Positions 10,961-22,290 of a stretch of DNA of 64,000 nt are shown here, piece by piece. The stretch is taken from the NCBI GenBank assembly GCA_032207245.1, contig CM063501.1, positions 61,055,877 to 61,119,876 on the forward strand, in the 5' to 3' direction. Both the position numbers and the translations under genes were made by a program. Positions within the stretch are counted from its first letter, which is position 1; the number at the start of each line of letters is the position of its first letter. Below the pieces are notes generated by a model that worked only from the letters and a program-made list of their open reading frames with translations, had not been told where the DNA came from and searched no databases. Source of the DNA: Pardosa pseudoannulata (lineage: Eukaryota; Arthropoda; Arachnida; Araneae; Lycosidae).

Positions 10961-12085
10961 GTGACGTACTGGAGTAATGGTAGGCGAGGCCGTCAAGGAT
11001 ACAGGCTGAACATCTATTTAATCATGATAAAATGATTTATTCATAAGAATAATTTATGTATATCTATATACATGATTAATTAAATTCAATTGCTTGTGAA
11101 ATCTCGTGCTGAGATAAGCATTAAAAAAATAAAACACGTGGGTACAGTGAAGCTGGTAATTCACGAATACAGGACACAGTTCTCAAATTAGTGCAGGCAC
11201 GGGACTCTGAGACTATGATCTACCGGTCTGATGATCCGAACAGTTGTCTTCTACTGTTCTACTAAGGCTCGAAGCTCTCAGAGTACTTATCTCGCTGGAG
11301 TTCGCTGGGAATCGAAGGATGCAAGACTATCCAGAATGAAAGTAAGTGTTACTCTAAGCGACCTTCTTTAAAGCACGGAGTAAAGAATTTATTTAACATA
11401 GTGGGTATGAGATCTTGAAGTCGAGGGTCGATTTCCTAGCGGAAATCAGACACTCTGGCGGTCTCTGAAGAAAAAACAGCTCCGGCAATTCGAAGAGACA
11501 AGTGAACTCTTCTCAAGCTCCACAAAAATAACCGCCTCTTCTCCTCTCAGCCAATCTTCTTATCTAGGGGTCCCGGTTGCCCCTGGCGGGATTCTTTCCG
11601 GAACCTTCCAGATACAGGGTGGCGCATATTTTGCGGTCAACCGACCCGCCCTGGGCTCAGCTGACGCGTTTCCAGATGTGGCCGAAATTCTTCTTTAAGT
11701 TAACCGACCGACCATCATAAATACATTACTTTGTCCATAGGTGGGAAACAGTGAACCCAACCGTCACTCGATTTATAATTATTATCAGAGTCTCTTGACG
11801 GCAATAGACATCATAAAGACGTAGACACACTGTCTCCGGCGTACTGACAGTTTTTAATTTAATTCCACTTAAGCGACTACCTCCGGTTTGTTGACGGAAA
11901 CATGGTATACAACGGCTATTGTTTGCACCGTCTGGTCGGCGTGCGTTTCTACCTACAAGTAACAATAGGTGTCCTCTACGAAAGTCTTTTAAGGTCGCCC
12001 TTTGGTCTCTTCTTTCTTTCGGATCATGAACACGGATCGTTACAATAGCGTTCAAATTACAATCAATTGAGAACGAGTGCAATTA
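10961..12085 (-). mobile_element. GC-rich repeat-like block, possible LTR element
   Basis: About 1.1 kb that is markedly GC-richer than its flanks. Read on the minus strand its end (..TTACTCCAGTACGTCACA) follows an A/T-rich ATTAAATAG signal, as at an LTR 3' end, and a CCAAT-like GATTGGCTGAGAGG lies upstream. A 118-codon minus-strand open frame at 11,726-12,082 has no motif I recognise, so I do not call it a gene. Composition suggests an acquired element; the family is unknown. Confidence 0.35.
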
Positions 12086-12299
12086 GACGTTATCATAATT
12101 TTAGATAAAAGATTATGAAATACTACGGTAATTCATTTGTCAGTTAATCCCCACAGTGTAATTACCTATTATATTGACATTTTTTATTATATAGAGTTAG
12201 AAATGCAATCAAAAGAGGAGCTGCAGAAGTAGGCGTTATAAAATTTCTGCAAATAAATTTGGACTTTCTAAGGCTTAAAAGTTTTAGAGTAGTGCCAGA

Positions 12300-12385
12300 T
12301 GCATGCGCACAAACGTACATACATATGTACAAACGTACTTACATACGCACATACGTACATACACAAGTACGTACATATAGACGTC
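12300..12385. repeat. Degenerate ACGT/ACAT tetranucleotide repeat
   Basis: A run of (A/G)CATAC, ACGTAC and CATACAT units typical of a decayed tetranucleotide microsatellite. Confidence 0.8.
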
Positions 12386-12389
12386 ATGA

Positions 12390-13262
12390 TACGCCTACTT
12401 ATAACTAGTTTAGGAATGATCAAAATGGATATTTTAAGTTTTGGAATTAAAGTTTCCTAGTATACATACAAACTTAACACTTCAAATTTCAGTCAGTCCA
12501 GGTCAACAATAAATATTTTCATTAAAATTTGAAATTTATCACGATTCTAATTCATCCTTTTAATTTATACAAAGAAATAAAAAGGGAGATAATTCCTTAT
12601 GCTACTGGATATATTTTTAAAAATGTTCCCTGATTGAAAAGCATTATGAATATGAAACATTTATAGAAGATAGACTGAATAAATTTTTACTAGAATTGTT
12701 GTTTTGTGCTTTTTAAAATGTTTTCCTCTATACGAAAATAAATAATGTGCTGAGACAGTATTACGTGACTGTCTGACCTACATATCTAGCTGTGTTTTCT
12801 TTCAATTAATTCATTGCATTTAATTTTTTGTGTATCTCCACTTTTTTATAAAGAAATATTCTTCTGTAGTGTGTCTGAAACACTTCAAGACGAACACCAA
12901 TGTTTTTAATGTTTTATAAATTACAACTAATAACATTAAATTTTGTCGTACATGCATTTATAATATGCTATAAATAACTAAAAAATTATTCCAAATAATA
13001 ATTAAGTTTGATAATAGTATAAAAATATATTTTATAGCACGGTTTACCATTTTTCTTCAATACTTCTACTTTAAGTTTTTTTAAAAAATACCAATGCATT
13101 TTAAGATAACGAGCTAAATTAGTACAAAAATTGTCTTCATAATTACAAAATATAATAATATATTAAAAGCATGTATTTTTTTTTAATTTTCGATTACATT
13201 TTAAATATTTCAGTTTAAAACTTTTAGACTGTTTTATCTAAGTTTGTGTTTTTTGTATACAT
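12390..13262. other. Very AT-rich intergenic sequence
   Basis: No gene or recognisable element; homopolymer A and T tracts dominate. Confidence 0.5.
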
Positions 13263-13990
13263 AACTGTATTTAAGAAGCTAAAACGCAAACAAATATGAA
13301 TTAAACGGCTGCATTTTTCATACATATTTAAAAATTTCTGTCTAGGATAATTAGAAAAGATTTTTACATTAAATTTAATAGAAAATATTTAACTTAAAAC
13401 ATAAAGAAATTAAGAGTTTTTGAAAAAATTTTACATATAAATTGATGTTTTATTTTTTTTTTCTTATGAATCAATCAATTAATTCAAAATTGAACTCCTA
13501 AAGTTATTTAGAATATTGTTGTGAATATAATTTAAAAAATTACAGTAAAATATTAAAAATTGAATATGAAAGAGAGTTTTTAAAATTTCTCTATATTTCA
13601 AAAAAGATTAATTGTTTAATAACCTGTATTTTTTGTTGCTGTCTTTAAAAATCTAAAACTCAAATAAATATGAATAAAATGACTTAATATTTTTGTACAT
13701 ATTTAAAAATGTCTGTCTAAGGGATTTAGGAAGGGAAATTAAAAAGATATTTTATATTAAAATTTAAAGAAATTCATGGTTTTTTAACAAGTTTACATAT
13801 AAATCTACATTTTATTTTTATTTTTAAAAAACTATAAATTAATTAAATTCCTGAAGTTATTTAGAATAGTGTCGTGAATATAATTTTAAAAACGGGAGTA
13901 AAATATTAAAAGTTGAATAAGAAAGAAAGTTTTTAAAATTTCTCCACCTGTTAAAAAATTAATTTTTTTAATAATCTACCCAAGGAATTT
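13263..13990. repeat. Diverged ~365-bp tandem duplication
   Basis: Landmarks recur in the same order: CTAAAAC(G/T)CAAA(C/T)AAATATGAA at 13279 and 13653, TTTAAAAAT(T/G)TCTGTCTA about 60 bp later in both, and GTTATTTAGAATA at 13503 and 13856. The period drifts from 374 to 353 bp through indels. Extremely AT-rich and non-coding. Confidence 0.8.
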
Positions 13991-15566
13991 TTTCCGTTTA
14001 TCAGAATCCACATATGTAACAATATCTTTTTAAAGTATGTAAAATATTCAATAAAACAACCATAAATTTCAAAAATATTGTTCAAAGAGTACAAAGTCCT
14101 CTTAACTTAGAAACGTGTAGACATATATAAATTGTAATATTCAAAACAAAAAAATACATAAAAAAATATTTTAAGAATTCAGATCATTTTTATGTCATTT
14201 TTAGAGAGTTTTCGTCATTTTTTGAAGTATTCTTGCTATTTAATTTTTTTTTAATTCCTAAAAGTATTTTACCAAACAGTCATAGTATGCAATAAAATAA
14301 ATATGTGAATCTGGTTTGAGCATCAATTTTATTTATGTTATTAAAACTCATTTCAAAGTACAGATATAAAAACATTTCATATAAATTAAACATCCCGTCA
14401 CTTTACTAAACTACACTAAAATATTCTACACTAATACAGTAAAATATTCAAAACAATTTTAACCAATATTGAGGAAAAATTAGGAGGGAAATTTTAAAAG
14501 TATAACACAATATTACAAAGGAATATTTTAAAAATGACAAAAAAAAAATTGAAAAGAACTGTCGGAATTTTTAATGTAATGGATTTAGTTCTACTTCTAT
14601 GTATGTAACCAGTAAAAATTTCTTTTCAACGATCACATCAGAGGTAACCCGAATTTTTTAATTGCCAGTGCTTGCTTGGTAATATGACTATGACTTCAAT
14701 GCAGTCATGCTGAGAATGGCACTCTTTTAGAAACGCTAACCAGGCGAATACTTAATAAAAATCCATTGCATAGTTAAAAGTCACTGTTCATCTGCCTTGT
14801 AGTGAAAATGCCAACCCTGAGGAGTAGTTAATCTCGTGGTCATCTCGTGGGAGAGAGCTCAAAACAGCGGTTCCGTTTTAGCTTGTTAAGACATTTAGCC
14901 GCAAACGTGCTTACAGCGGCGTGTAAAATCGGAAGAGTCCTCAGTTTTTCCTAGGAGTATTGAATTCCTATTTAGAGCAAATCTAAAAAAAGGACACGTG
15001 TAGAATTTTTTATTCAGTCTTTCGTTTTCAAAAGTATGGAAAGAATGCAAACTCAATAATTCATATCCTTGATATAATTTGGGTTGCTGGGAAAATTAGG
15101 ATTTAGGAAGTAAAACGTGAGTTGAGAATTTAAGGAACTTTAGGGGTAATACTTTTTGATATATTTCATACATATGTGTACAAAGTTTAATAACTCATAA
15201 TTAATCATTTAAAAAAGAACACTTTGTAACGTCCACAAGCCTATCATCTTGAAGAAAAGTAAATATAAAATTCACCCCAAAATGATATACTGATTTTATA
15301 TACATTAAAAGTAATGGTATATTTAACCAGGGAAAAAATAGAAATGTTGGGGGAAGGGTTTGTAACCTGTATTATTACTATCTGAAAAATCATTCATTTA
15401 TGACAGACAGTACAGTAAATATTCTTAAACAAAAACAATCGAATAAACTGCTGAACATGGAATGATCATCAACAACCCTTCGTCATTATAGAGATGTGAT
15501 TCCGGGAATTTTATCCTAAGAGAAATGGTTAATTAGACTAAATAGTATAACTTAAAAAAAAACTCA
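13991..15566. other. Intergenic sequence, no gene seen
   Basis: AT-rich to about 14,560. A slightly GC-richer stretch at about 14,630-14,960 has no open frame of note and no motif I can name. Confidence 0.45.
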
Positions 15567-15802
15567 AAGTGGGTCCTCGTAATTTAGGAGTAGGGGTCAA
15601 GCAGAAGACCCCCAGGCTTGACCTGCCACCTCCAGAGGTATCGTTTGTGAACTTAGGGGGCATTGCGGCCACGAACCTATTTTACGTGCTCCCTCTGCCA
15701 TAAATGAACACAGTGGATCTTTCACCGGTTCGAGCCTCAGTCCAACAACTCTCCAATCTGGAGATCGATGTCTTGACGACTAAGCTATTGCAGCTCAGAA
15801 TG
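15567..15802 (-). mobile_element. SINE-like repeat, family 2
   Basis: Minus-strand copy. The head GCAATAGCTTAGTCGTC and the downstream GGCTCGAACCGG fit pol III A and B boxes, and the body shares GGTGGCAGGTC and GGGGGTCTTCTGCTT with 7,131-7,470. Confidence 0.7.
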
Positions 15803-15983
15803 TATAGTTTCCCCAAGATAGCTATGTTTTATTTTGATATAAACTTTCTGATATAATTTCTTGGGTGAATTCCAAACTAAAACCTCATTTTCATTTTATT
15901 ACAAAGTTTTTATTTTATTTTCTTTATTTTTACTAACCTTAAAATGACAAAGTTCTTAACATAGCATACTGGATTATCAGGAA

Positions 15984-16441
15984 GGAATCATCCGGTTACA
16001 AACTTTAAGAAAGTCTATAAATAAAAACAGAAATTCATAAATAATATGTCATTGTAAATAAAAACTGTCCAATTTTATTTCATATGGGTTCAATATGACT
16101 TCCTCTAGTCACTCGTATAACATTGTGATATGTCATTTCTTGTGAAGCAAGTCGTAAATTTTCACTATTAACTGTTTGTAAAGTATCACAAACACGTTAA
16201 GATTAATCAATCAGGAATCATCCGGTTACAAACCTTAAAAAAGTCTATAAATAAAAAAAAATCATAAATAATATGTCATTGTAAAGAAAAACTGTCCAAT
16301 TTTATTTTATATGGGTTCAATATCACTTCCTCTAGTCACTCGTATAATACTGTGATATGCCATTTCTTGTGGAGCATGTCGTAAATTTTCACTATTAACT
16401 GTTTGTACAGTATCTCAAATATGTTAAGTTCAATCAAACTT
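15984..16441. repeat. 230-bp tandem duplication of the mariner end
   Basis: GGAATCATCCGGTTACAAAC recurs at 15984 and 16214, and the ~230-bp units match closely through the motif CACTATTAACTGTTTGTA. Each copy spans the terminal repeat and the 3' end of the transposase frame. Confidence 0.88.
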
Positions 16442-16745
16442 GTAGGCAAAGGAGGTATGAACACAAGATCATTGGCATATCTCCAAAGGAAAAGTCGAAT
16501 GGGGTTAAATCAGATGACCTACGAAAGTAGCTATGCAGGACCCAATCCTCAGCTACCCTGCGACCAATCCACCGGTGTGATAGTTCTCTGTTTAGAAATT
16601 CACGAACCTCTAAATGGTAATAGGACGGGGCACCATCTTGCTGAAAAATAAAATTTTGCAAATCTTCCTTCAACTGAGGGAAAAGTGAAATTTCCAACAT
16701 ATCGAGGTAAATGGTACCACTTCCTAATTTTTGGTCTTTAAACAT
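16336..16745 (-). pseudogene. Mariner transposase C-terminal fragment
   Basis: On the minus strand the frame reads FIFQQDGAPSYYHLEVREFL, then RWIGRR, then RRSSDLTPFDFSFGD. This is the block around the second and third catalytic acidic residues of Tc1/mariner transposases (QDGAP and SPDLTP-x-DF). The first frame drifts after GDMPMILCS; the next frame continues as LVFIPPLPTSLIEL..DMLHKKW.., the usual mariner C-terminus, to a stop at 16,336. A frameshift near 16,470, substitutions and the missing N-terminal two thirds make it inactive. Confidence 0.9.
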
Positions 16746-16871
16746 CTAATGGAGATACTGCACAAAATGCGTTTATTAAAAAATTAACAGTATTTCTTTA
16801 CAATGACAAATCATTTATAATTTTCTGTTTCTAATTATAGAAAATATAAAAATTTGCATTCGTATAATTCC

Positions 16872-17400
16872 ACCCTGATAACCTTGATGTCCAAACATGT
16901 AATTTAAGGATAAAAAACCAGCCTTTACTTCATTTTCACTACTACACTCAGCAATTTATCCAATCTCAGGCCTTCAATAAACTTGCATATAAAATTCAAA
17001 AAATAGTCCTGACCAGAAGTCCGTTAACATTCCATTTAATTCCGTAAATTTCAAATCCTGAAACTTGCTGTCCTTGCGATTGTACAATACCAGATATGCT
17101 ACCTAAGCGACGTAAATTTTGTCATCCTTTGACTCGAGTTATTTCTTCTGGGAAAATATCTTAGCTCAGCATTTTTTTGGATGATAGATAATGTCAGGTG
17201 GTCCCGACAGTATTAAAGTCCGAATGTGTAACTAAGATTTCATGAGAACTACAATGAAATATGGAAATAAATGTAAGTCAAGGATTTTGTTCTTGAAAGA
17301 CGTTAATGTATGCATTCTCTGGATTGTGACCTTTTTTTTCATTATGATGTGGAATTAAAATTAAGGAAGATAATTTCGTTATTTATAAGGATAATCTTTA
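16872..17400. other. Intergenic sequence, no gene seen
   Basis: No supported gene or repeat. Confidence 0.4.

Positions 17401-17441
<41 letters not shown>
17401..17441. repeat. (TA)n(TG)n microsatellite
   Basis: TA run followed by about 30 bp of TG. Confidence 0.92.
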
Positions 17442-17444
<3 letters not shown>

Positions 17445-17502
17445 TAAGTTTTGAAACACAATCTTCTAAATTAAAGTAAATTTAACAATACATTAAATGA
17501 AC

Positions 17503-17565
17503 TCACTGATTGGTCAGGGGGTGAAATAGTTTATATAAACATCTTATCAGCCGACTTCATTGCAG
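17503..17565 (+). promoter_or_regulatory. Promoter-like motif cluster (weak)
   Basis: An inverted CCAAT box (GATTGGTCAG), then a TATA-like TTTATATAAAC about 25 bp on, then an initiator-like CTTCATTGC about 30 bp further, followed by a GC-richer stretch. The spacing fits a pol II core promoter or an LTR U3 region. No gene is recognised downstream, so this is only suggestive. Confidence 0.25.
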
Positions 17566-18077
17566 AAACCTGCAGCGAGAGAGCTAGTCAAATCCTCGCT
17601 TAAATACTTTCCTTACTTTCCTTTGTTAGCTCTGAGTGCCACTTTGAAAGAAGTAAAATTCAGCTTTGGGTGGAAAAACTGAGGACCCAGTATGCTTGGG
17701 AACTAAACACCAAACTTAAAATACTACATCATTAAGGAGAAATCAAATTTAAAAGGCAACATAAAACTAGGAGGTTATGGTTATATTTACTGTGGTTCTT
17801 CCTTCAGGATATATCTAATTATTGGCCTCGAAAAACGAACGTTTTCTTCTCAAATTCATTCTTTAAAAAAAGCCAGATGGTAAAATGAGTGACTTAAAAT
17901 TTTTAGGTAATTCTCTAATGAGTTCTCTAAATTTAATTTTTATTCTTCGAGAATTGTAAACAACTTTTATAAACAGAATTCAGCTTTGGTACAAGATTTC
18001 AAATTTTGACTTTTTATTTTAGTAAAGGATTTGCTGTACATTGTTACTATTAAGTCAGCGATAACATCCTCAGATAA

Positions 18078-18215
18078 CCGAACGATGGCCTAAAGGTAAT
18101 AATGGCATTAACGTGTTCGAATCCAGCTGCTGGTATTGGGGATCGGAGCCCTTCGAAATTGGTTCTATGCAGTAAGTTATGATCTAACTTCCCTTCATGT
18201 AGCAGAATAGTAGAC
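18078..18215 (+). mobile_element. Degenerate SINE family 1 copy
   Basis: Starts CCGAACGATGGCC, keeps GTTCGAATCC as B box and the body order (GGAGCC..TTCGAAATTGG..GCAGTA), with many substitutions and a lost tail. Confidence 0.7.
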
Positions 18216-18416
18216 CTGCGTTATCTACGGAATGATATCATCAAACGTGATCTGCATGTCCTTACTTTTAAAGAAATCTGCATTAAAACTCTGTTAATTT
18301 TTATAATAAAATTAACAACATCAATAATGAAATCATTGATGAACTTCCTGGTTATGATTTCGGGGGAACCAAAAATCGCAAGCGGCCTCGTGCTGCTATG
18401 CTCCCTTAAACCTTTT

Positions 18417-18590
18417 GCCGAACGATGGCCGAATGGTTAGGGTGCTGGCCTTCGGAACCGGAGTTCGTGGGTTCGAATCCAACAGTGGCATGGATGTTCG
18501 TAGCCGTTCGGAATCGGCTTTCAGCAGTAGGTCCCGGTCTCATTAGCCCTCGTGTTGCAAAAAGTAGACCGTAGTGCTCCAAACCAAACC
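18417..18590 (+). mobile_element. SINE family 1, full length
   Basis: Near-consensus copy: GCCGAACGATGGCCGAATGG (start and A box), CTTCGGA in the anticodon-loop position, GGTTCGAATCC (B box), then GGTCCCGGTCTCATTAGCC and the CCAAACCAAACC tail, followed by poly-T. The loop CTTCGG with T before TCG suggests an Arg(UCG)-like tRNA ancestor, which is inference. Confidence 0.9.
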
Positions 18591-18831
18591 TTTTTTTTTT
18601 TTTTAATATTTTTCAAATTTCTAATTCTAACTTTAACTACCGCGCTGATATTAGTTGGCTCCACAATGACGTTTGCTACTCCTCAGTTAATTTTTACCGT
18701 AATCTTTTAATTTGTATATATTTTCATAACCTTAATTTGTAATCTTATTTTTATAACTTTCATAAAAACACAAAAATCGAACAAAAAACTGTCAAATTAT
18801 TTTTAAATAGATGCGCAATAGATCCGCAATA

Positions 18832-19513
18832 CAGTGTTCCCTCGCCACTTCGCGCTTCATGTTTTGCGGCTTCAGTGCTTCGCGGGTTTTTTCAAAATAT
18901 TCATCAAAAAATAAAAATGAAAAAATACAACCATGTCAGCAACCACATTGCGGAAAGGAGCGTTGTTTCATGTTGATGCGCGAGAGAGAAGGATCTCTGC
19001 AGTCAAAGATGAGTTGACTCAGAGTACATACCACGGGCTCTCATAAAGGCGAGTGATTGGTTTCCGGTGCGACATCGACCAATGAGAGAAAAAACAATGA
19101 CAACTACCCATCAACATGTTTCTCTCCAAGGTAAAGCCCCCGGCTCTAATGTCAGTGTCTCCAGCAGAAGATTCTCCGAGTGAGTCTAAAGCTTCTAAGA
19201 GTCAAGTGAGAGCCTCTCCTTCGCCATCAACACAAGACTCTTCGCCTCTCTCAGAAAGCAATGTTGATTAATGTTTATTACTGTATAAGGTTCTGTAATT
19301 AACCTTATTAATTAGCACTGACACGTTTAAGTAAATACGTATACTGTTGTAATTTTTGTTTTAAATGTGTAAAGTATAAATACTGTTTACATATTTAAAA
19401 CATTCGTGTACCCGCATACACGAAAATTCCCAGGGGCAGATCCTATTTCGCGGTTTTTCAGCTTTCGCGGAAAGTTCTGGTTCCCATTAACCGCGAAAAA
19501 CGAGGGATCACTG
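18832..19513 (+). mobile_element. Tigger/pogo-type DNA transposon relic
   Basis: Begins CAGTGTTCCCTCG and ends CGAGGGATCACTG, imperfect inverted repeats rich in TTCGCG, and is flanked by TA on both sides (18,830-18,831 and 19,514-19,515). The termini match the well-known Tigger form (CAGTGATCCCTCG..). Most of the transposase is deleted, leaving a 682-bp internally deleted copy. Confidence 0.88.
19128..19271 (+). pseudogene. Tigger transposase C-terminal tail
   Basis: An in-frame Ser/Pro-rich tail (KVKPPALMSVSPAEDSPSES.. to ..DSSPLSESNVD, then stop) directly before the right terminal region. Serine/proline-rich tails are usual at the C-terminus of Tigger-type transposases; the catalytic domain is missing. 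Confidence 0.6.
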
Positions 19514-19838
19514 TACATAGTAAATACATTTAAATACATCCGCAAAAAAAAATTCTCTTATTCTTTTCATTTTTTCTTTTATTGTCGCATCGAGTATTTT
19601 CTATTTTTATATTCTTAAATTTTGTATTATCAGCTATTTAGGGCTCTAACTTTTAAATTTTATGTTCTCAAAACTTCTTTATATACCTTAATTATTTTTT
19701 GTTTAATTTTACTGATGCACATATTTATCAGTAATTGTTTTTGTTATGACCGGGGATTCAGCTTTTAAACCCTTACAAACTTCAACTGCATTCAAAAAAA
19801 CAGTAGACTCAAACCAAACCACAGCTTTCTCAGATAGG

Positions 19839-20013
19839 TTTGGTTTGGTTTGGAGCACTACGGTCTACTGTTTTGCACACGAGGGCTAATGAGACCGGGA
19901 CCTACTGCTTAAAGCCGATTCCGAACTGCTACGAACATCATTGCCACAGTGGGACTCGAACCCACGAACTCTGGTACCGACGATCAGCGGCCTAACCAAT
20001 CGGCCAGCGTTCG
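19839..20013 (-). mobile_element. SINE family 1, full length with 15-bp TSD
   Basis: Minus-strand copy of about 175 bp bounded by GCTTTCTC(A/G)GATAGG at 19,824-19,838 and 20,014-20,028, a 15-bp target-site duplication with one mismatch. Confidence 0.92.
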
Positions 20014-20194
20014 GCTTTCTCGGATAGGAAAATTTGGGGAGGATGTCGCGACTGCATCAACTTTTAAACAGAAAACTGTTTCGTCATTTTACTAAAACGA
20101 CAAATTAGATGGTACAGAATGTTCTTGTAGCACTGTAATATTTGCAAGAGAATTAAAGTTATTCTTGTGATATTTTTCCTTAAGTTTGAAGCTT

Positions 20195-20330
20195 TCACTC
20201 ATGACAGTCTGTATAGGTTCAGATTCTATTTGCATGCGTTTATCATAACGACTTTCACAAAAATCATCTGTAGAAATCTCAACTAGTTTGTAAATAAAAT
20301 AAAATTTCCTGCCATAAAACATGCAGCGTC
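20195..20330. repeat. Diverged duplication, copy 1
   Basis: Matches 20,930-21,055 in order: TTCA(G/A)ATTCTA, then AACGACTTTCACAA versus AAGAACTTTCACAA, then (T/A)GTAGAAAT versus TATAGAAAT, then AACTAGT. About 735 bp apart. Confidence 0.55.
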
Positions 20331-20567
20331 ATATTATCGGCAGGGCATCCGGGTCCACTAATTTCAGGAGCCCAAAAATTTTTACACCCAGGGGTAATTT
20401 TGAAACAAATTTTGTAGACTTAAAAATTTCATGTTTTTATTCTATATACAAATTATGTGATCTAAAATTTTGTAAGTTTTTCATTATTTCACAGAGTACC
20501 CGCAAGTATAAATAAATACCCACACATTTGTCAGTCATGGGTTTGCACTTAAAAACTAAAGGCAAGA

Positions 20568-20690
20568 ATGCAGGTCATTTTGCAAATGAAATCCACCAAT
20601 CAGATGGCTAGATTTTGAGAACTTTTCTCAAAAATTGAGATTTCTGATTGGTGGTTTCCGTTTGCGAAATGTTTGGAATATGACCTGCAT
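20568..20690. mobile_element. Fold-back MITE, 123 bp
   Basis: ATGCAGGTCAT at the left end and ATGACCTGCAT at the right end are exact inverted repeats. The arms continue with CC(A)CCAATCAG and CTGATTGGTGG. The centre contains a second small fold (TTTTGAGA and TCTCAAAA). It lacks coding capacity and has the structure of a palindromic MITE. Confidence 0.75.
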
Positions 20691-20929
20691 AATAGCATAT
20701 CTTTTCAACCCCATGGTCAAATAAAAAAAAAGGCTTGTTGCATTATGCAAATCTTTCAGCTATACATTAATGAAATGTAATAATAATCTACAAGGGCCCA
20801 AAATCTTTATAATCGGACCCTGAAAACATGCCTGTATATTAATATGTGTTCGATCAATGTTAAATACATTGTTATATTTTTCCGTAACATTGTTATATTT
20901 AGTCATAAGTGTGAATATTTCATTTATTA

Positions 20930-21055
20930 CAGACATTCTGTATGTTCAAATTCTAATCACAAGAGTTCATATTAAGAACTTTCACAAGAAGCATCTATAG
21001 AAATGTGTAACTAGTATGAAAATTAAAAAATATTTCTTGTCATATAACATATGCT
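20930..21055. repeat. Diverged duplication, copy 2
   Basis: Partner of 20,195-20,330; the two copies flank the fold-back MITE. Confidence 0.55.
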
Positions 21056-21430
21056 TATTTCATTTGTCTTCAATCAATATTCAAAATTTCTTTTACATAT
21101 ATATCTATTTAAACATGCCAAATTTGGTGTGAAACTTCCCGAATGTAGGAGCAGTTTGTACCCATCATACCATGGCGACTGATTTTTTTTTTATTTTTTT
21201 TTAACTTTAAATATAAATTTTAATATGTAATAAGTTTTATATTCATATATGTACTTATATATGTAGTAATAAATTAAAATTGCTGTTTGTTTAATTTTTC
21301 CACATGCACTCACATTTGCTGTCGCCCTCTCCTCAGCCAGTTATTCAAACATCTTATGAGACTCCTTGAATTTTACTTAAAAGAATTATGCGTGACAAAT
21401 TTTTTCTAGTTAATGCAAAATATTATATAA
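21056..21430. other. AT-rich intergenic sequence
   Basis: Nothing supported; poly-T tract at about 21,185-21,200. Confidence 0.4.
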
Positions 21431-21599
21431 AACAAAGTGAGAGAGAGGTTTACAAAATTATGTGAGATTCAGTGTTACTCAGTGAAAATAATGACTCCTT
21501 CGTGCAAAGTAGAGAACAAAAATTTAGTTATCTTGGAACAGAGTACGACATGGGCGGAGAAATTTGATGAATTTCTTGTGTTCCTTTTGCTCCCCGTGT

Positions 21600-22290
21600 T
21601 TGAGGCACCGCATCTATCATAGAGTGTTGCGTGAATCTCCCACCACAACCACGAATTCCCAGCAAGAGAACGAAACAGAAATGCCCGCTGATAATTGATA
21701 TAGCACGTCATTCATCCTTTATTATGTGGGTGCCGCTCGCGCAAAGGAAGGAATAAGGGCTTGGCGACGGAATTTCGGAGCCATCCCAGCAACCCTTTCG
21801 GTTGGAACCCCCAGCACCGGCTTCCAATAACGTCAAGCCGGGAATGCGATCAGCAGCCGTGATGCCACCATCGGAATCTCCATTTTTCCAGGTCTGGAAT
21901 GCCACCGACAAACGCGTGGAATGCCCAGATCGCGAGTTTCGAATGCTCGGCGTTCTTTCCGCCCCTGCCGAACGAACGCCTGGAATTCGGAGCTTCTTTG
22001 GCGCGCTTTTAATAATTATTCGACTCGGCAAAGTTAATTCCTTTCTCTTCCTTTTTTGCGGTATTTTGCCAGTTTTTAGACGGGGGGTCTAGCTGCGAGC
22101 TTTTTCCGGATCTTTTAAAATGCAGAAGTTTTCCGGAGACAATGGTGCTAAAAATATTTCCTCTCTCCAGGAATGGATGGCCCTGTTTTAAGTTATATTA
22201 AGGAATAGTGGAAAGAAAAGACGCCGAGTTTTAATTCCCGAAGGAAACTGAACCACAAGAATGCACCTCGACATTTTTCAATAAAAGTTT
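21600..22290. other. GC-rich island of unknown nature
   Basis: About 0.7 kb much richer in G+C and CpG (GCGCGC-, CGAACG-type motifs) than the surrounding DNA. Open frames of 96-107 codons exist on both strands over 21,700-22,092, but none has a motif I recognise and they overlap each other, as expected when stop codons are rare. It may be a TE fragment, a promoter/CpG-dense region or a decayed exon; I cannot tell which. Confidence 0.3.

Larger units (their letters stand above)
15984..16871 (-). mobile_element. Mariner element relic with duplicated end
   Basis: The right end, read inward on the minus strand (GGAATTATACGAATGC..), and the left end read on the plus strand (GGAATCATCCGGTTAC..) are long imperfect inverted repeats. 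They share an inner block containing TGTCATTGTAAA(G/T)AAA. Between them lies a minus-strand mariner transposase remnant. The left terminal ~230 bp is present twice in tandem (15,984-16,212 and 16,213-16,441), so the relic has three termini. Confidence 0.85.

Noticed and set aside
11726..12082. 118-codon minus-strand open frame
   Set aside because: No recognisable motif, no splice or promoter context, and it lies in a GC-rich repeat-like block where stops are rarer.
21708..22092. Overlapping open frames of 107 and 96 codons on opposite strands
   Set aside because: Both fall in the CpG-rich island, overlap each other and show no domain; neither can be preferred as a gene.
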